Positions 34,063 to 42,551 of a stretch of 64,000 nucleotides of DNA are shown here, one piece after another. The stretch covers positions 186,001 through 250,000 of the forward strand of contig CAXUDB010000001.1 of NCBI GenBank assembly GCA_964249755.1, in the 5' to 3' direction. This DNA comes from Ilyomonas sp964249755. GTDB lineage: Bacteria; Bacteroidota; Bacteroidia; Chitinophagales; Chitinophagaceae. A model generated the notes under the pieces. That model was not told the origin of the DNA. It did no database searches and worked only from the letters and a program-made list of their open reading frames with translations. Within the stretch, counting starts at the first letter, position 1. The number at the start of each line of letters is the position of its first letter. Both the position numbers and the translations under genes were made by a program.

Positions 34063-36921
34063 ATGGCAAAATCAAAAGTGCTTTCACCCGTGGTGGAAGA
34101 CGAGCAGATAGAAGTAATCGGAGCCCGCGAGCACAACCTGAAAAATATAGATATCAGCATCCCGAAAAACAAACTGGTGGTGTTTACCGGTGTGAGTGGC
34201 AGCGGGAAATCATCACTGGCATTTGATACCATTTACAACGAAGGGCAGCGTCGTTACATGGAAAGCTTCAGTGCATATGCCCGCCAGTTTATTGGCGATA
34301 TGGAAAGACCGGACGTTGATAAAATCACCGGCTTAAGCCCGGTCATTTCCATCGAGCAAAAAACAACTGGCAAAAACCCGCGCTCTACTGTTGGCACCAT
34401 CACTGAGATTTACGATTTCCTGCGTCTGCTTTTTGCCCGCATTGGCGAAGCTTACAGCTACAATACAGGCAAGAAGATGGTGAAGTTCAGCGAGGAAGAA
34501 ATCATTCAAAACATTATTGAGCGGTTTAAAGATCAAAAAATAAGTTTACTCGCGCCGTTGGTACGTGGTCGTAAAGGTCATTACCGTGAGCTGTTTGAAG
34601 ATATTCGCAAACGTGGCTTTGTAAAAGTGCGTGTGGATGGCGAGGTAAAAGACATTACACCGAAGATGCAGGTGGACCGTTATAAGATTCACGACATTGA
34701 AGTGGTGGTAGATCGCCTGCCTGTAACCGATGCCATGAAAGTACGCTTAAGCCAAAGCGTTCAGCAAACATTAAAGACCGGCAAAGACCTGATGTTTTTA
34801 CTGGTGAATGATAACGATAAAGTCGTTCAGTATTCCAAACAACTGATGTGCGAAGACACCGGCATTTCTTACGAAGAACCTTCGCCCAATGCCTTCTCCT
34901 TCAACTCGCCGTATGGCGCTTGCCCAACCTGTAAAGGCCTGGGTTCTGTGTATACCGTAAGCCTTGATGAAGTGATGCCCGATAAAAGCAAAAGCATTAA
35001 AGATGGCGGTATTGCGCCGCTGGGCGAAGAGCGCGAAGCGTATGTGTATAAGAACGTGGCAAGCCTCGCTAAGAAAAATAAAATCAGTCTTGATAAACCA
35101 GTAAAAGATCTGCCTGAAAAAGCCATCAATTTTTTACTGTATGGCAACGAAGAAGGAATTATATCAGCAGACCTTGATTACAGTCAGCCCTTTGATATCT
35201 ATTCCGGTGAGTTTGAAGGCATTATTCCAATGTTGAACCGCTGGTTCAATTCGAGCACCAGCACCGATAACATGCGCGAATGGGTAGAGAAGTTTATGGA
35301 ACTGAAAACCTGCCCTACTTGTCTCGGTACAAGATTAAAGAAAGAAAGCGTTTGGTTTCGTGTAGATGACCACAACATATCGCAGCTCAGCGATACCGAT
35401 TTAGATCGTTTGTTCCAATGGTTTGAAGGCATCGAAACACGATTGAACAACAAGCAAAACATCATTGCCAAAGACATAATTAAAGAAATAAGAGAACGGC
35501 TGCAATTCCTGCTGGACGTAGGTTTAACCTATCTCACCCTCAACCGTGCCTCCCGCACGTTAAGCGGTGGCGAAGCGCAACGTATTCGCCTGGCAACGCA
35601 AATTGGCTCTCAATTACAAGGCATTACTTATATACTGGATGAGCCATCTATTGGCTTGCACCAACGGGATAACCAAAGGCTGATATCTGCCTTGCAAAAT
35701 CTCCGCAACATTGGCAATAGTGTTCTTGTTGTTGAGCATGATAAAGACATCATGATGGCAGCCGACCATCTCGTGGATATTGGTCCGCGCGCGGGCAAAC
35801 ACGGCGGCGCCATTGTTGCTGCAGGCACCCCGAAAGAGGTGCTGAAAAGCGGCTCGGAAACCGCGCAGTATTTAAGTGGTAAAAAGAGCATTGCTATTCC
35901 TGCGGAACGAAGAAAAGGCAATGGAAAATCATTAGAACTAAAAGGCGCTGATGGCAACAACCTGAAGAGCGTAAGTGCAAAGTTTCCGCTGGGAAAATTT
36001 ATTGTTGTGTCAGGTGTCAGTGGCAGCGGCAAATCCACTTTAATCAATGAAACTCTATATCCCTTGTTATCTCAACATTGTTATGGCTCCCGCACGGCGG
36101 CATTGGATTATAAAGAGATTAAAGGGTTAGAACACATTGATAAGGTGATTGAAATAGACCAATCGCCCATCGGCAGAACGCCGCGCAGCAACCCGGCTAC
36201 CTACTGCGGTTTCTTTACCGATATACGCACTTTGTTTGCGGCGATTCCCGAAGCGAAAATCCGTGGTTATACGGCGGGTCGTTTTTCGTTCAATGTAAAG
36301 GGTGGTCGCTGCGATGTATGCGAAGGCGGCGGTATGCGCGTGATAGAAATGAACTTTCTGCCTGATGTATATGTGCATTGCGAAAAGTGCAATGGCAAGC
36401 GTTACAACCGCGAAACACTGGAGATTCGCTATAAAGGCAAATCTATTTCTGATGTACTGAATATGACGGTGGATGAAGCGGTGACCTTCTTTCAGCCGGT
36501 GCCCTGGCTATACCGAAAAATCAAAACGCTTCAGGATGTTGGTTTGGGCTATATCACGTTGGGGCAATCGGCTGTAACGCTAAGTGGTGGCGAAGCGCAG
36601 CGCGTGAAACTCGCTACGGAACTGGCTAAAAAAGATACCGGCAAAACATTTTATATCTTGGATGAACCCACCACAGGTTTACACTTTCAGGATATACAGC
36701 ACCTGCTGGATGTGTTGAATAAATTGGTGGACAGAGGCAATACCGTGCTGGTGATTGAACATAATCTCGATGTGATAAAAGTAGCTGACCATGTCATTGA
36801 CTTAGGCCCTGAAGGCGGCGAAGGCGGTGGCAGAATTTTATACACCGGCACACCGGAGGGCATGGTAAACAATACCGAAAGCCGCACGGCACCGTTTATA
36901 AAAACAGAGTTGGGATTGTGA
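34063..36921 (+). CDS. uvrA: Excinuclease ABC subunit A
   Basis: A 952-residue DNA-damage sensor of nucleotide excision repair. The ATG at 34063 (MAKSKVLSPVVEDEQIEVIG) is placed by the -7 box and homology start. Two ABC ATPase modules are present: Walker A GVSGSGKSSL at residues 43-52 and GVSGSGKST near 650. Signatures are TLSGGEAQRIRLA and TLSGGEAQRVKLA, with Walker B YILDEPSIGLHQRD and YILDEPTTGLHFQD. Zinc-finger pairs are CPTCKGLG...CPTCLGTR and CDVCEGGG...CEKCNGKR. It is a full-length, intact gene with uvrB and uvrC elsewhere. Confidence 0.98.
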   Translation: MAKSKVLSPVVEDEQIEVIGAREHNLKNIDISIPKNKLVVFTGVSGSGKSSLAFDTIYNEGQRRYMESFSAYARQFIGDMERPDVDKITGLSPVISIEQKTTGKNPRSTVGTITEIYDFLRLLFARIGEAYSYNTGKKMVKFSEEEIIQNIIERFKDQKISLLAPLVRGRKGHYRELFEDIRKRGFVKVRVDGEVKDITPKMQVDRYKIHDIEVVVDRLPVTDAMKVRLSQSVQQTLKTGKDLMFLLVNDNDKVVQYSKQLMCEDTGISYEEPSPNAFSFNSPYGACPTCKGLGSVYTVSLDEVMPDKSKSIKDGGIAPLGEEREAYVYKNVASLAKKNKISLDKPVKDLPEKAINFLLYGNEEGIISADLDYSQPFDIYSGEFEGIIPMLNRWFNSSTSTDNMREWVEKFMELKTCPTCLGTRLKKESVWFRVDDHNISQLSDTDLDRLFQWFEGIETRLNNKQNIIAKDIIKEIRERLQFLLDVGLTYLTLNRASRTLSGGEAQRIRLATQIGSQLQGITYILDEPSIGLHQRDNQRLISALQNLRNIGNSVLVVEHDKDIMMAADHLVDIGPRAGKHGGAIVAAGTPKEVLKSGSETAQYLSGKKSIAIPAERRKGNGKSLELKGADGNNLKSVSAKFPLGKFIVVSGVSGSGKSTLINETLYPLLSQHCYGSRTAALDYKEIKGLEHIDKVIEIDQSPIGRTPRSNPATYCGFFTDIRTLFAAIPEAKIRGYTAGRFSFNVKGGRCDVCEGGGMRVIEMNFLPDVYVHCEKCNGKRYNRETLEIRYKGKSISDVLNMTVDEAVTFFQPVPWLYRKIKTLQDVGLGYITLGQSAVTLSGGEAQRVKLATELAKKDTGKTFYILDEPTTGLHFQDIQHLLDVLNKLVDRGNTVLVIEHNLDVIKVADHVIDLGPEGGEGGGRILYTGTPEGMVNNTESRTAPFIKTELGL

Positions 36922-36928
36922 GGAAGTA

Positions 36929-36964
36929 TAGAACACGAATGACACAGACTGCGTGCACGGATTT
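36929..36964 (+). repeat. AACACGG-type dispersed repeat, single arm
   Basis: GAACACGAATGACACAGACT followed by GCGTGCACGGAT (36931-36962) is one arm of the element seen as an inverted pair at 54373-54405 and 54523-54555. It starts a few bases after the uvrA stop. Confidence 0.6.
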
Positions 36965-36993
36965 GTTAGGTTGGTGTGATAAATATTCTTTTT

Positions 36994-37389
36994 ATGACGA
37001 AGCAATATTTTGTTTTGGATAAAGGGGAAAGAAAGCAAGAATGGATCATGCTTTCTTTCTTAGCTCTGTTTTTTATTACGATACTTACCGGTCTGTATAC
37101 ACAGGTGCACAATATGGATTTCGATTATATCCTGGTTCCTGCGCTTATAATATCAGGCGGCTGCTTCTATGCTATGAACGGATGGAATGCCTTTGGAAAA
37201 GGCAGCCTGGTAATGAAATATATTCCTTTTTATTTACCCTTGTTCTCAAAATTTAATTTAAAGAAATGGTTTTCTTTTTCGCCAGAGGAAGCGCATAGAG
37301 TGTCTGTATTAAGCTTTGGTATTCTTTCATTACTTGTAGGCGCAATCCGTTTGTTTCCGGCAGCCATAACGATAGTAAGAGGCGTTTAA
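36994..37389 (+). CDS. Small membrane protein, unknown function
   Basis: A 131-residue protein starting at the ATG at 36994 (MTKQYFVLDKGERKQEWIML). Three membrane segments are visible: LSFLALFFITILTGLYT, YILVPALIISGGCFYAM and VSVLSFGILSLLVGAIRLF, so it is an integral inner-membrane protein. I do not recognise the family. The helicase gene starts 18 bases after its stop, so they may be cotranscribed. The protein is compositionally like its neighbours and has a plausible N terminus. Confidence 0.7.
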   Translation: MTKQYFVLDKGERKQEWIMLSFLALFFITILTGLYTQVHNMDFDYILVPALIISGGCFYAMNGWNAFGKGSLVMKYIPFYLPLFSKFNLKKWFSFSPEEAHRVSVLSFGILSLLVGAIRLFPAAITIVRGV

Positions 37390-37407
37390 ATTTTCTTTTA
37401 TTATTCC

Positions 37408-39195
37408 ATGCAACTCACACCCGAACAGATCCTCATCATTAACTCTTCCGGCAACATCAAAATCAATGCGGTAGCGGGTTCCGGCAAAACAACCACGCTT
37501 ATTGAATATGCCAAAGCCCGGCCGCGAAGCAGCCGCATATTATATCTTGCTTTCAATAAATCGGTGAAACTGGAAGCGGCTAAAAAATTTGCTGAAGCCG
37601 GGCTGCGGAATGTGGAAGTAGAAACGGCGCACTCGCTGGCTTACAAGCATATTGTTCGCCAAAATAATTATAAAGTGAGACCACAGGGTTACAAAACCCA
37701 GGAGATTGCTTCGCTGCTGCAACTGGAGGGTAACGGAGAGAAACATGCCGAGTACGTTGTTGCCAATCACATCAATAAATTCATCCTTTACTTCTGTAAC
37801 AGCGATAAAGAAAAAGTAAGCGAATTAAACTATCTCGATACGATTAACGATGGCAAAGCGGAAACCTTCGTCAAGACTTTCTATCGTTATATTGAAACAA
37901 AAACGCGGTTGCTTTTAGGTATGATGGACCGGGGAGAAATAGACATCACACATGACTTTTACCTGAAAAAGTTTCAGCTGTCGCAACCACAGCTCTACTA
38001 TGATTATATCCTGTTCGATGAAGGTCAGGATGCCTCTGCAGCCATGCTCGACATTTTTCTAAAACAGAAAGCTACCAAAGTAATTGTGGGCGATACTCAC
38101 CAGCAGATTTACGGCTGGCGATACGCCGTAAACTCGTTGCAGAAAACAAACTTCACGTCCTATTATCTTTCTACTTCTTTCCGTTTTCCTCAGCCGGTAG
38201 CTGAACTGGCAATGGCTGCTCTGCAATGGAAACAACACATCGGCAAAGAAGAAAAAATTGCCATTACCGGATGCGGTAACAGCGAGGCAGGAGTAACCAA
38301 AGCCGTGATTGCCCGCACTAACTTAGGTCTTCTACTAAAAGCGATTGAATATGTAACCGAAAAGAAGGAGGTGCAGCAAATTTACTTCGAAGGCAATATC
38401 AATTCTTACACGTATGCCGATGATGGTGCATCGTTATACGATGTGTTGAACCTGCATAACAGCAAGCCTCATCTCATCCGCGATGCATTAATCAAGGCGA
38501 TGAAAGACCTGGATGAACTGGAAGATTATATAGAGAAGACAGAAGACCCGCAGCTAAGCATGATGGTGGAGATTGTGAAGGAGTATGGTAATGAGATTCC
38601 TGATATTATCAAAGCGATAAAAGAGAAGCATATTGAGGGAGATGACAAGAGGAAGGCAGAGATGATTTTCTCTACGGTACACCGCTCTAAAGGAATGGAA
38701 TACGATGCGGTTCAGATTGTAAATGATTTCATCAGCGAAGAGCGGTTAAAGAAGCTTAAAGACGATAAGGAAAGCAATATCAGTCCTGATAAACTGAACG
38801 AAGAAATCAACCTCTTGTATGTTGCCATTACCCGCGCAAAACATACGCTTTACATTCCTGAAACACTGATGCCGGTTGGTTTGCAACCTTCCTCTCACAT
38901 CCAGGTAATGAAAGTGATAAGCGAGGAAGAGAAAAAGAAAATGGCTTCGCAAGCAAAGCCCGTCAGCACGCTTCAGCTTATAAAAAGCAAGGCTTACGAA
39001 ACAAAGAAAGACAAGGCTTACGAAGACATCAGGCGGCAATACAAAGACGCTTACCAGCCTTGGACAGATGAGCAGGACGAGGAACTGACGCGCATGTTTG
39101 ATGATGGCATTGGGTTGAGAGATATGGCGGTTCATTTCGGGCGTACCAAATGCGCTATCCGCTCAAGGCTTAAGAAGCTAATGCCGGAGGATTAA
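37408..39195 (+). CDS. UvrD/Rep-like superfamily 1 helicase with C-terminal DNA-binding tail
   Basis: A 595-residue ATP-dependent helicase. Walker A is AVAGSGKTTT at residues 21-30. Motif II is LFDEGQDAS, motif III GDTHQQIYGWRYA, motif IV-like STSFRFPQPVAELA, motif V TVHRSKGMEYDAV and motif VI LLYVAITRAKHTLYI. It is shorter than UvrD or PcrA (usually above 650), with reduced 1B/2B domains. The last 48 residues are an added module: PWTDEQDEELTRMFDDGIGL then RDMAVHFGRTKCAIRSRLKK. This is a Myb/SANT-like helix-turn-helix that would target DNA. Role in repair or conflict resolution is inferred. Confidence 0.88.
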   Translation: MQLTPEQILIINSSGNIKINAVAGSGKTTTLIEYAKARPRSSRILYLAFNKSVKLEAAKKFAEAGLRNVEVETAHSLAYKHIVRQNNYKVRPQGYKTQEIASLLQLEGNGEKHAEYVVANHINKFILYFCNSDKEKVSELNYLDTINDGKAETFVKTFYRYIETKTRLLLGMMDRGEIDITHDFYLKKFQLSQPQLYYDYILFDEGQDASAAMLDIFLKQKATKVIVGDTHQQIYGWRYAVNSLQKTNFTSYYLSTSFRFPQPVAELAMAALQWKQHIGKEEKIAITGCGNSEAGVTKAVIARTNLGLLLKAIEYVTEKKEVQQIYFEGNINSYTYADDGASLYDVLNLHNSKPHLIRDALIKAMKDLDELEDYIEKTEDPQLSMMVEIVKEYGNEIPDIIKAIKEKHIEGDDKRKAEMIFSTVHRSKGMEYDAVQIVNDFISEERLKKLKDDKESNISPDKLNEEINLLYVAITRAKHTLYIPETLMPVGLQPSSHIQVMKVISEEEKKKMASQAKPVSTLQLIKSKAYETKKDKAYEDIRRQYKDAYQPWTDEQDEELTRMFDDGIGLRDMAVHFGRTKCAIRSRLKKLMPED

Positions 39196-39300
39196 TATGA
39201 CATTGGTTGATGAACTCGCTCTTCGATATGCTATAAAAAAGGAATGACGGGCAACTCAATATCAGGATAAATTCTTCTATCTTTCCTCCTAACTATTTTT

Positions 39301-39687
39301 ATGAATAACAATATAAAGACTTCTATCGCTCCCTGGCTTACTGTTACAGAAGGTGAAGAAGCTGTTCGGTTTTACAAAGAAGCTTTCGGTGCCATTGAAA
39401 CGTATCGCCTCGACGATCCGGAAGGTGGCATAGTGGTAAGGCTTTCTGTAAACGGTGCTGAATTCTGGGTAAGCGGAAAGAATAATGAGGACAACAAATC
39501 AGCCACGTCCTTAGGCGGAAACAACGTGCGCATGATAATCAACGAATCCAATCCGGATGCGCTTTTTGATAAAGCCATCCAAGCAGGTGCTACAGAAATT
39601 TTCCCGGTAGGCGAGGGGCATGGCTGGCGGTTAGGGCGTTTGGCCGATCCGTTCGGTCTGCACTGGGAAATCGGTTATGAGTTGTAA
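39301..39687 (+). CDS. VOC family (glyoxalase/bleomycin-resistance-like) protein
   Basis: A 128-residue cytoplasmic protein with two beta-alpha-beta-beta-beta modules. IAPWLTVTEGEEAVRFYKEA and FGAIETYRL form the first, and VRMIINESNPDALFDKAIQA with LADPFGLHWEIGYE form the second. The final G-L-x-W-E-I is the conserved metal-ligand strand (Glu). The shape resembles PhnB-type VOC proteins, which may bind small molecules or act as dioxygenase-like enzymes. Substrate is unknown. A TATCTTTC box (one mismatch) lies about 20 bases before the start. Confidence 0.85.
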   Translation: MNNNIKTSIAPWLTVTEGEEAVRFYKEAFGAIETYRLDDPEGGIVVRLSVNGAEFWVSGKNNEDNKSATSLGGNNVRMIINESNPDALFDKAIQAGATEIFPVGEGHGWRLGRLADPFGLHWEIGYEL

Positions 39688-39846
39688 CTGTTTTACCTGA
39701 TGGTTTTTATTTGTTTTCTGGTTTTGATGTCAACCGGCAGGATAGCTTCTTTGCAGAAAAATAATATTCCGTATCCGTTGGCAGAACCCTACCTTTAAGC
39801 TTTACGTTTATACGTTTACAGCACCACGTTGTTTGCCGGTTACAAC

Positions 39847-42474
39847 ATGAGAAAGTCCATCTTGATATTGTGTTTGATAGGATGCGTGATGACGGCATTT
39901 GCACGCCACGGCAAAGGTGGCTACCTGGTATATAAATACCTCGGCGCAGGCAGCAGCGCCAACACATCGAAGTATGAAATAACAGTAGTACATTACGTCA
40001 ACTGCAATGAAACAGAGTTTGAGCTCGGCAGCGTGTATGTAGGTGTGTTTGATGGTGCCAGCAACAATCTTATCTCCACCTTCAACATTCCCCGCAGCGG
40101 ACAACGTTACATTCAAAAACAACAGTTTGATGGCTGTATTAGTCCTAAGCCGGAAGTTTGTTTTTTTCTCGCGTTTTATGTTACCACTATCGAATTGCCC
40201 AACAGCAATGCAGGTTACATCTTGGCGGAGCAGGAATGCTGCCGCGCCGAAGGTCTTGCCAACATCATCAATTCGGGACAGATAGGCACCACCAACTTTA
40301 ATTCTATTCCAGGCATTATCAACGGCATTGACTACCATACCAACAGCAGCCCTGATGTAGTGATAAAAGACACGGCGGTGATTTGTCATGGTTCACCTTT
40401 TGAACTGGAATTTGGAACCAGCGATCCGGATAACGACAGGCTTACCTATAGTTTTTGTAGTGCAACCATAGGCGGTACGCGCGGCGACCGGCAACCCAAC
40501 CCGCCATCCCGGCCGCCTTATATGAGTGTTGATTACAGTTCGCCATATTCCGGTGAGTCTCCCTTAGGAAGCAAGGTATCTATTGATGCAAAAACAGGAT
40601 TGATAAAAGGCATCGCGCCCGCTAAAACCGGCAACTATACCATTGCTGTCTGCATCACAGAATACCGCGACGGCGTGACCATCGCCGTCACTAAAAAAGA
40701 AATATTAATTACAGTAGCAGATTGCAGTTTGTCGGCTGCTTCGCTGAAACCGGTTTACACCAATTGCGATAGTTATTCTTTTACTTTCGAAAACGAATCG
40801 TTTGCCAGCGATGTATCGTCTTATCTATGGGATTTTGGCACTACCGTAAATGATGCCAGCTTGCTTACACAACCTACGCCCAGCTTTACTTACAGTGATA
40901 CCGGTATTTACCGGATAAAACTAAAAGTTACCAGCGGAAGCAATTGTTCTGATTCGGCCACTTCACTCTTAAAAATCTACCCCGGTTTTTCAGCAGGCTT
41001 TACGGTGAATGGAAGCTGTTACCAGTCGCCTTTCTTATTTACTGACACCAGCTATACGAAATATGGGAATATTAATTATTACAGATGGGATTTTGGTGAT
41101 ACGAATGCCTCTGCCGATACTTCGCGCCTGGCAAACCCGGCTTACCAATATGCCAATGCCGGCAATGTAACAGTAACGCAGATAGTAGGCAGCGATAAAG
41201 GCTGTTTAGACACAGCCACCAAAACGGTAGCTGTAAACAACAAGCCGCAAATTATCCTGCCTTTTAAAGATACGTTGATCTGCCGCGATGACCGGCTGCC
41301 GATATTAGCGCAGAGCAGTGGAACCATCTTCAATTGGGCGCCGGCTTACAATATCAGCAACACCACAGTTGTTGATCCGGTGGTTTATCCTTTTGATACT
41401 ACAGCTTATACTTTAATCGTGAAGGATAAGCAATGCATTGACACCGTAAAGCTTATCGTGAATGTGATTGATTCGGTAACACTACGCCTGCCTGCAGAGT
41501 TGAAACTCTGCGCTACCGACAGTGTTCAACTGCAGCCGGTAAGCAATGCACTGTATTATGCTTGGAGCGAAACCAACGGCATACAAACGTTGGATAACAA
41601 CACTGCCAAAACGCCCAAAGCAGCACCGCTGCAAAACACCACTTATTTTGTAACGGCTTCAGTGGGTCATTGCAGTGCGGCTACAGGAACAGATGTGCTT
41701 GTATCGCCTTATCCAACGGCAACAGTAAGCGAGGGAAGCAGCATTTGCTATGGAAATACGATACGGTTGGAAGCCACCACCACAGCGGCTAATTATTTAT
41801 GGAGCCCTGCTGCTTCTTTAAACGGCGCGAACACATTGCATCCTTTAGCCGGCCCACAGCAGACGACAGCTTATGTACTCACCATCAGCGACACATTTTA
41901 TTGTGAGAAATCTGTAACTGATACAGTGCTTGTACAAGTGATTCCATTACCCGTGGTGGATGCGGGCAACGATACGATTGCTGTGGTGGGGCAACCACTT
42001 CAGCTTGCGGCGGTGGCTAATGAAGAAGCTGCCTTCCAATGGTCGCCTGGCGCGGGCTTTTATGATAACAATGTGTACGATCCTGTAATCACCATTCGCA
42101 ACGCAACGCCCGATTCGCTTACTTTCTACGTTACGGCAAAAACAGCCCAGGGATGTCTGGCAACCGATTCAGTTCGGGTGAAAATTTACAAGTCGATACC
42201 CGATATGTTTATCCCGTCTGCCTTTACGCCGGATGGAGATGGGCGTAATGATATTTTTCGTCCTATCAATGCAGGCATTGCAAAGCTTTCATTCTTTAGG
42301 GTATATAGCCGTTTGGGTGAGTTGATGTTTGAAACAACGAAAGATGGCGAAGGATGGGATGGCGTTTACAAAGGAGAGCGACAGCCTGCAGGCACTTATG
42401 TATTTGCGGCTGAGGGAACAGATTACACAGGTCGCCGGATTGTAAAAAGAGGAACGGTTGTACTGATAAGATAA
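39847..42474 (+). CDS. Large secreted PKD-domain protein with T9SS type B sorting domain
   Basis: An 875-residue protein, starting at the ATG at 39847 with signal peptide (MRKSILILCLIGCVMTAFA). The N-terminal 290 residues form beta-sandwich repeats common in Bacteroidota surface proteins (Y-x-V-T-V-V-H-Y-V-N-C). Two PKD domains follow with their W-D-F-G motifs (YLWDFGTTVND, YYRWDFGDTNAS). Further Ig/SprB-like repeats (FNWAPAYNISNTTVVDPVV, YLWSPAASLNG, FQWSPGAGFYDNNVYDPVI) lead to the sorting domain FIPSAFTPDGDGRNDIFRPI through RGTVVLIR. It is probably a surface adhesin exported by T9SS. It ends in a bidirectional palindrome shared with the convergent M1 peptidase gene. Confidence 0.9.
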   Translation: MRKSILILCLIGCVMTAFARHGKGGYLVYKYLGAGSSANTSKYEITVVHYVNCNETEFELGSVYVGVFDGASNNLISTFNIPRSGQRYIQKQQFDGCISPKPEVCFFLAFYVTTIELPNSNAGYILAEQECCRAEGLANIINSGQIGTTNFNSIPGIINGIDYHTNSSPDVVIKDTAVICHGSPFELEFGTSDPDNDRLTYSFCSATIGGTRGDRQPNPPSRPPYMSVDYSSPYSGESPLGSKVSIDAKTGLIKGIAPAKTGNYTIAVCITEYRDGVTIAVTKKEILITVADCSLSAASLKPVYTNCDSYSFTFENESFASDVSSYLWDFGTTVNDASLLTQPTPSFTYSDTGIYRIKLKVTSGSNCSDSATSLLKIYPGFSAGFTVNGSCYQSPFLFTDTSYTKYGNINYYRWDFGDTNASADTSRLANPAYQYANAGNVTVTQIVGSDKGCLDTATKTVAVNNKPQIILPFKDTLICRDDRLPILAQSSGTIFNWAPAYNISNTTVVDPVVYPFDTTAYTLIVKDKQCIDTVKLIVNVIDSVTLRLPAELKLCATDSVQLQPVSNALYYAWSETNGIQTLDNNTAKTPKAAPLQNTTYFVTASVGHCSAATGTDVLVSPYPTATVSEGSSICYGNTIRLEATTTAANYLWSPAASLNGANTLHPLAGPQQTTAYVLTISDTFYCEKSVTDTVLVQVIPLPVVDAGNDTIAVVGQPLQLAAVANEEAAFQWSPGAGFYDNNVYDPVITIRNATPDSLTFYVTAKTAQGCLATDSVRVKIYKSIPDMFIPSAFTPDGDGRNDIFRPINAGIAKLSFFRVYSRLGELMFETTKDGEGWDGVYKGERQPAGTYVFAAEGTDYTGRRIVKRGTVVLIR

Positions 42475-42505
42475 GTAACGATAATTGTGAACCGATAAGG
42501 TTTAT

Positions 42506-42545
42506 ATAAACGCTGACAGGATTTTAAAATCCTGTCAGCGTTTAT
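42506..42545. terminator. Bidirectional terminator, 40-base perfect palindrome
   Basis: ATAAACGCTGACAGGATTTT is followed directly by its reverse complement, ending CAGCGTTTAT. It sits between the convergent PKD-protein and M1-peptidase genes, 31 bases after one stop and 6 bases beyond the other. The folded RNA would have a long stem with a T/A-rich centre. Confidence 0.85.
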
Positions 42546-42551
42546 CCCGTC

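Noticed and set aside
39707..40389. Overlapping minus-strand frames at the start of the PKD protein gene
   Set aside because: Both lie opposite a gene with clear signal peptide and domain structure and show no family pattern.
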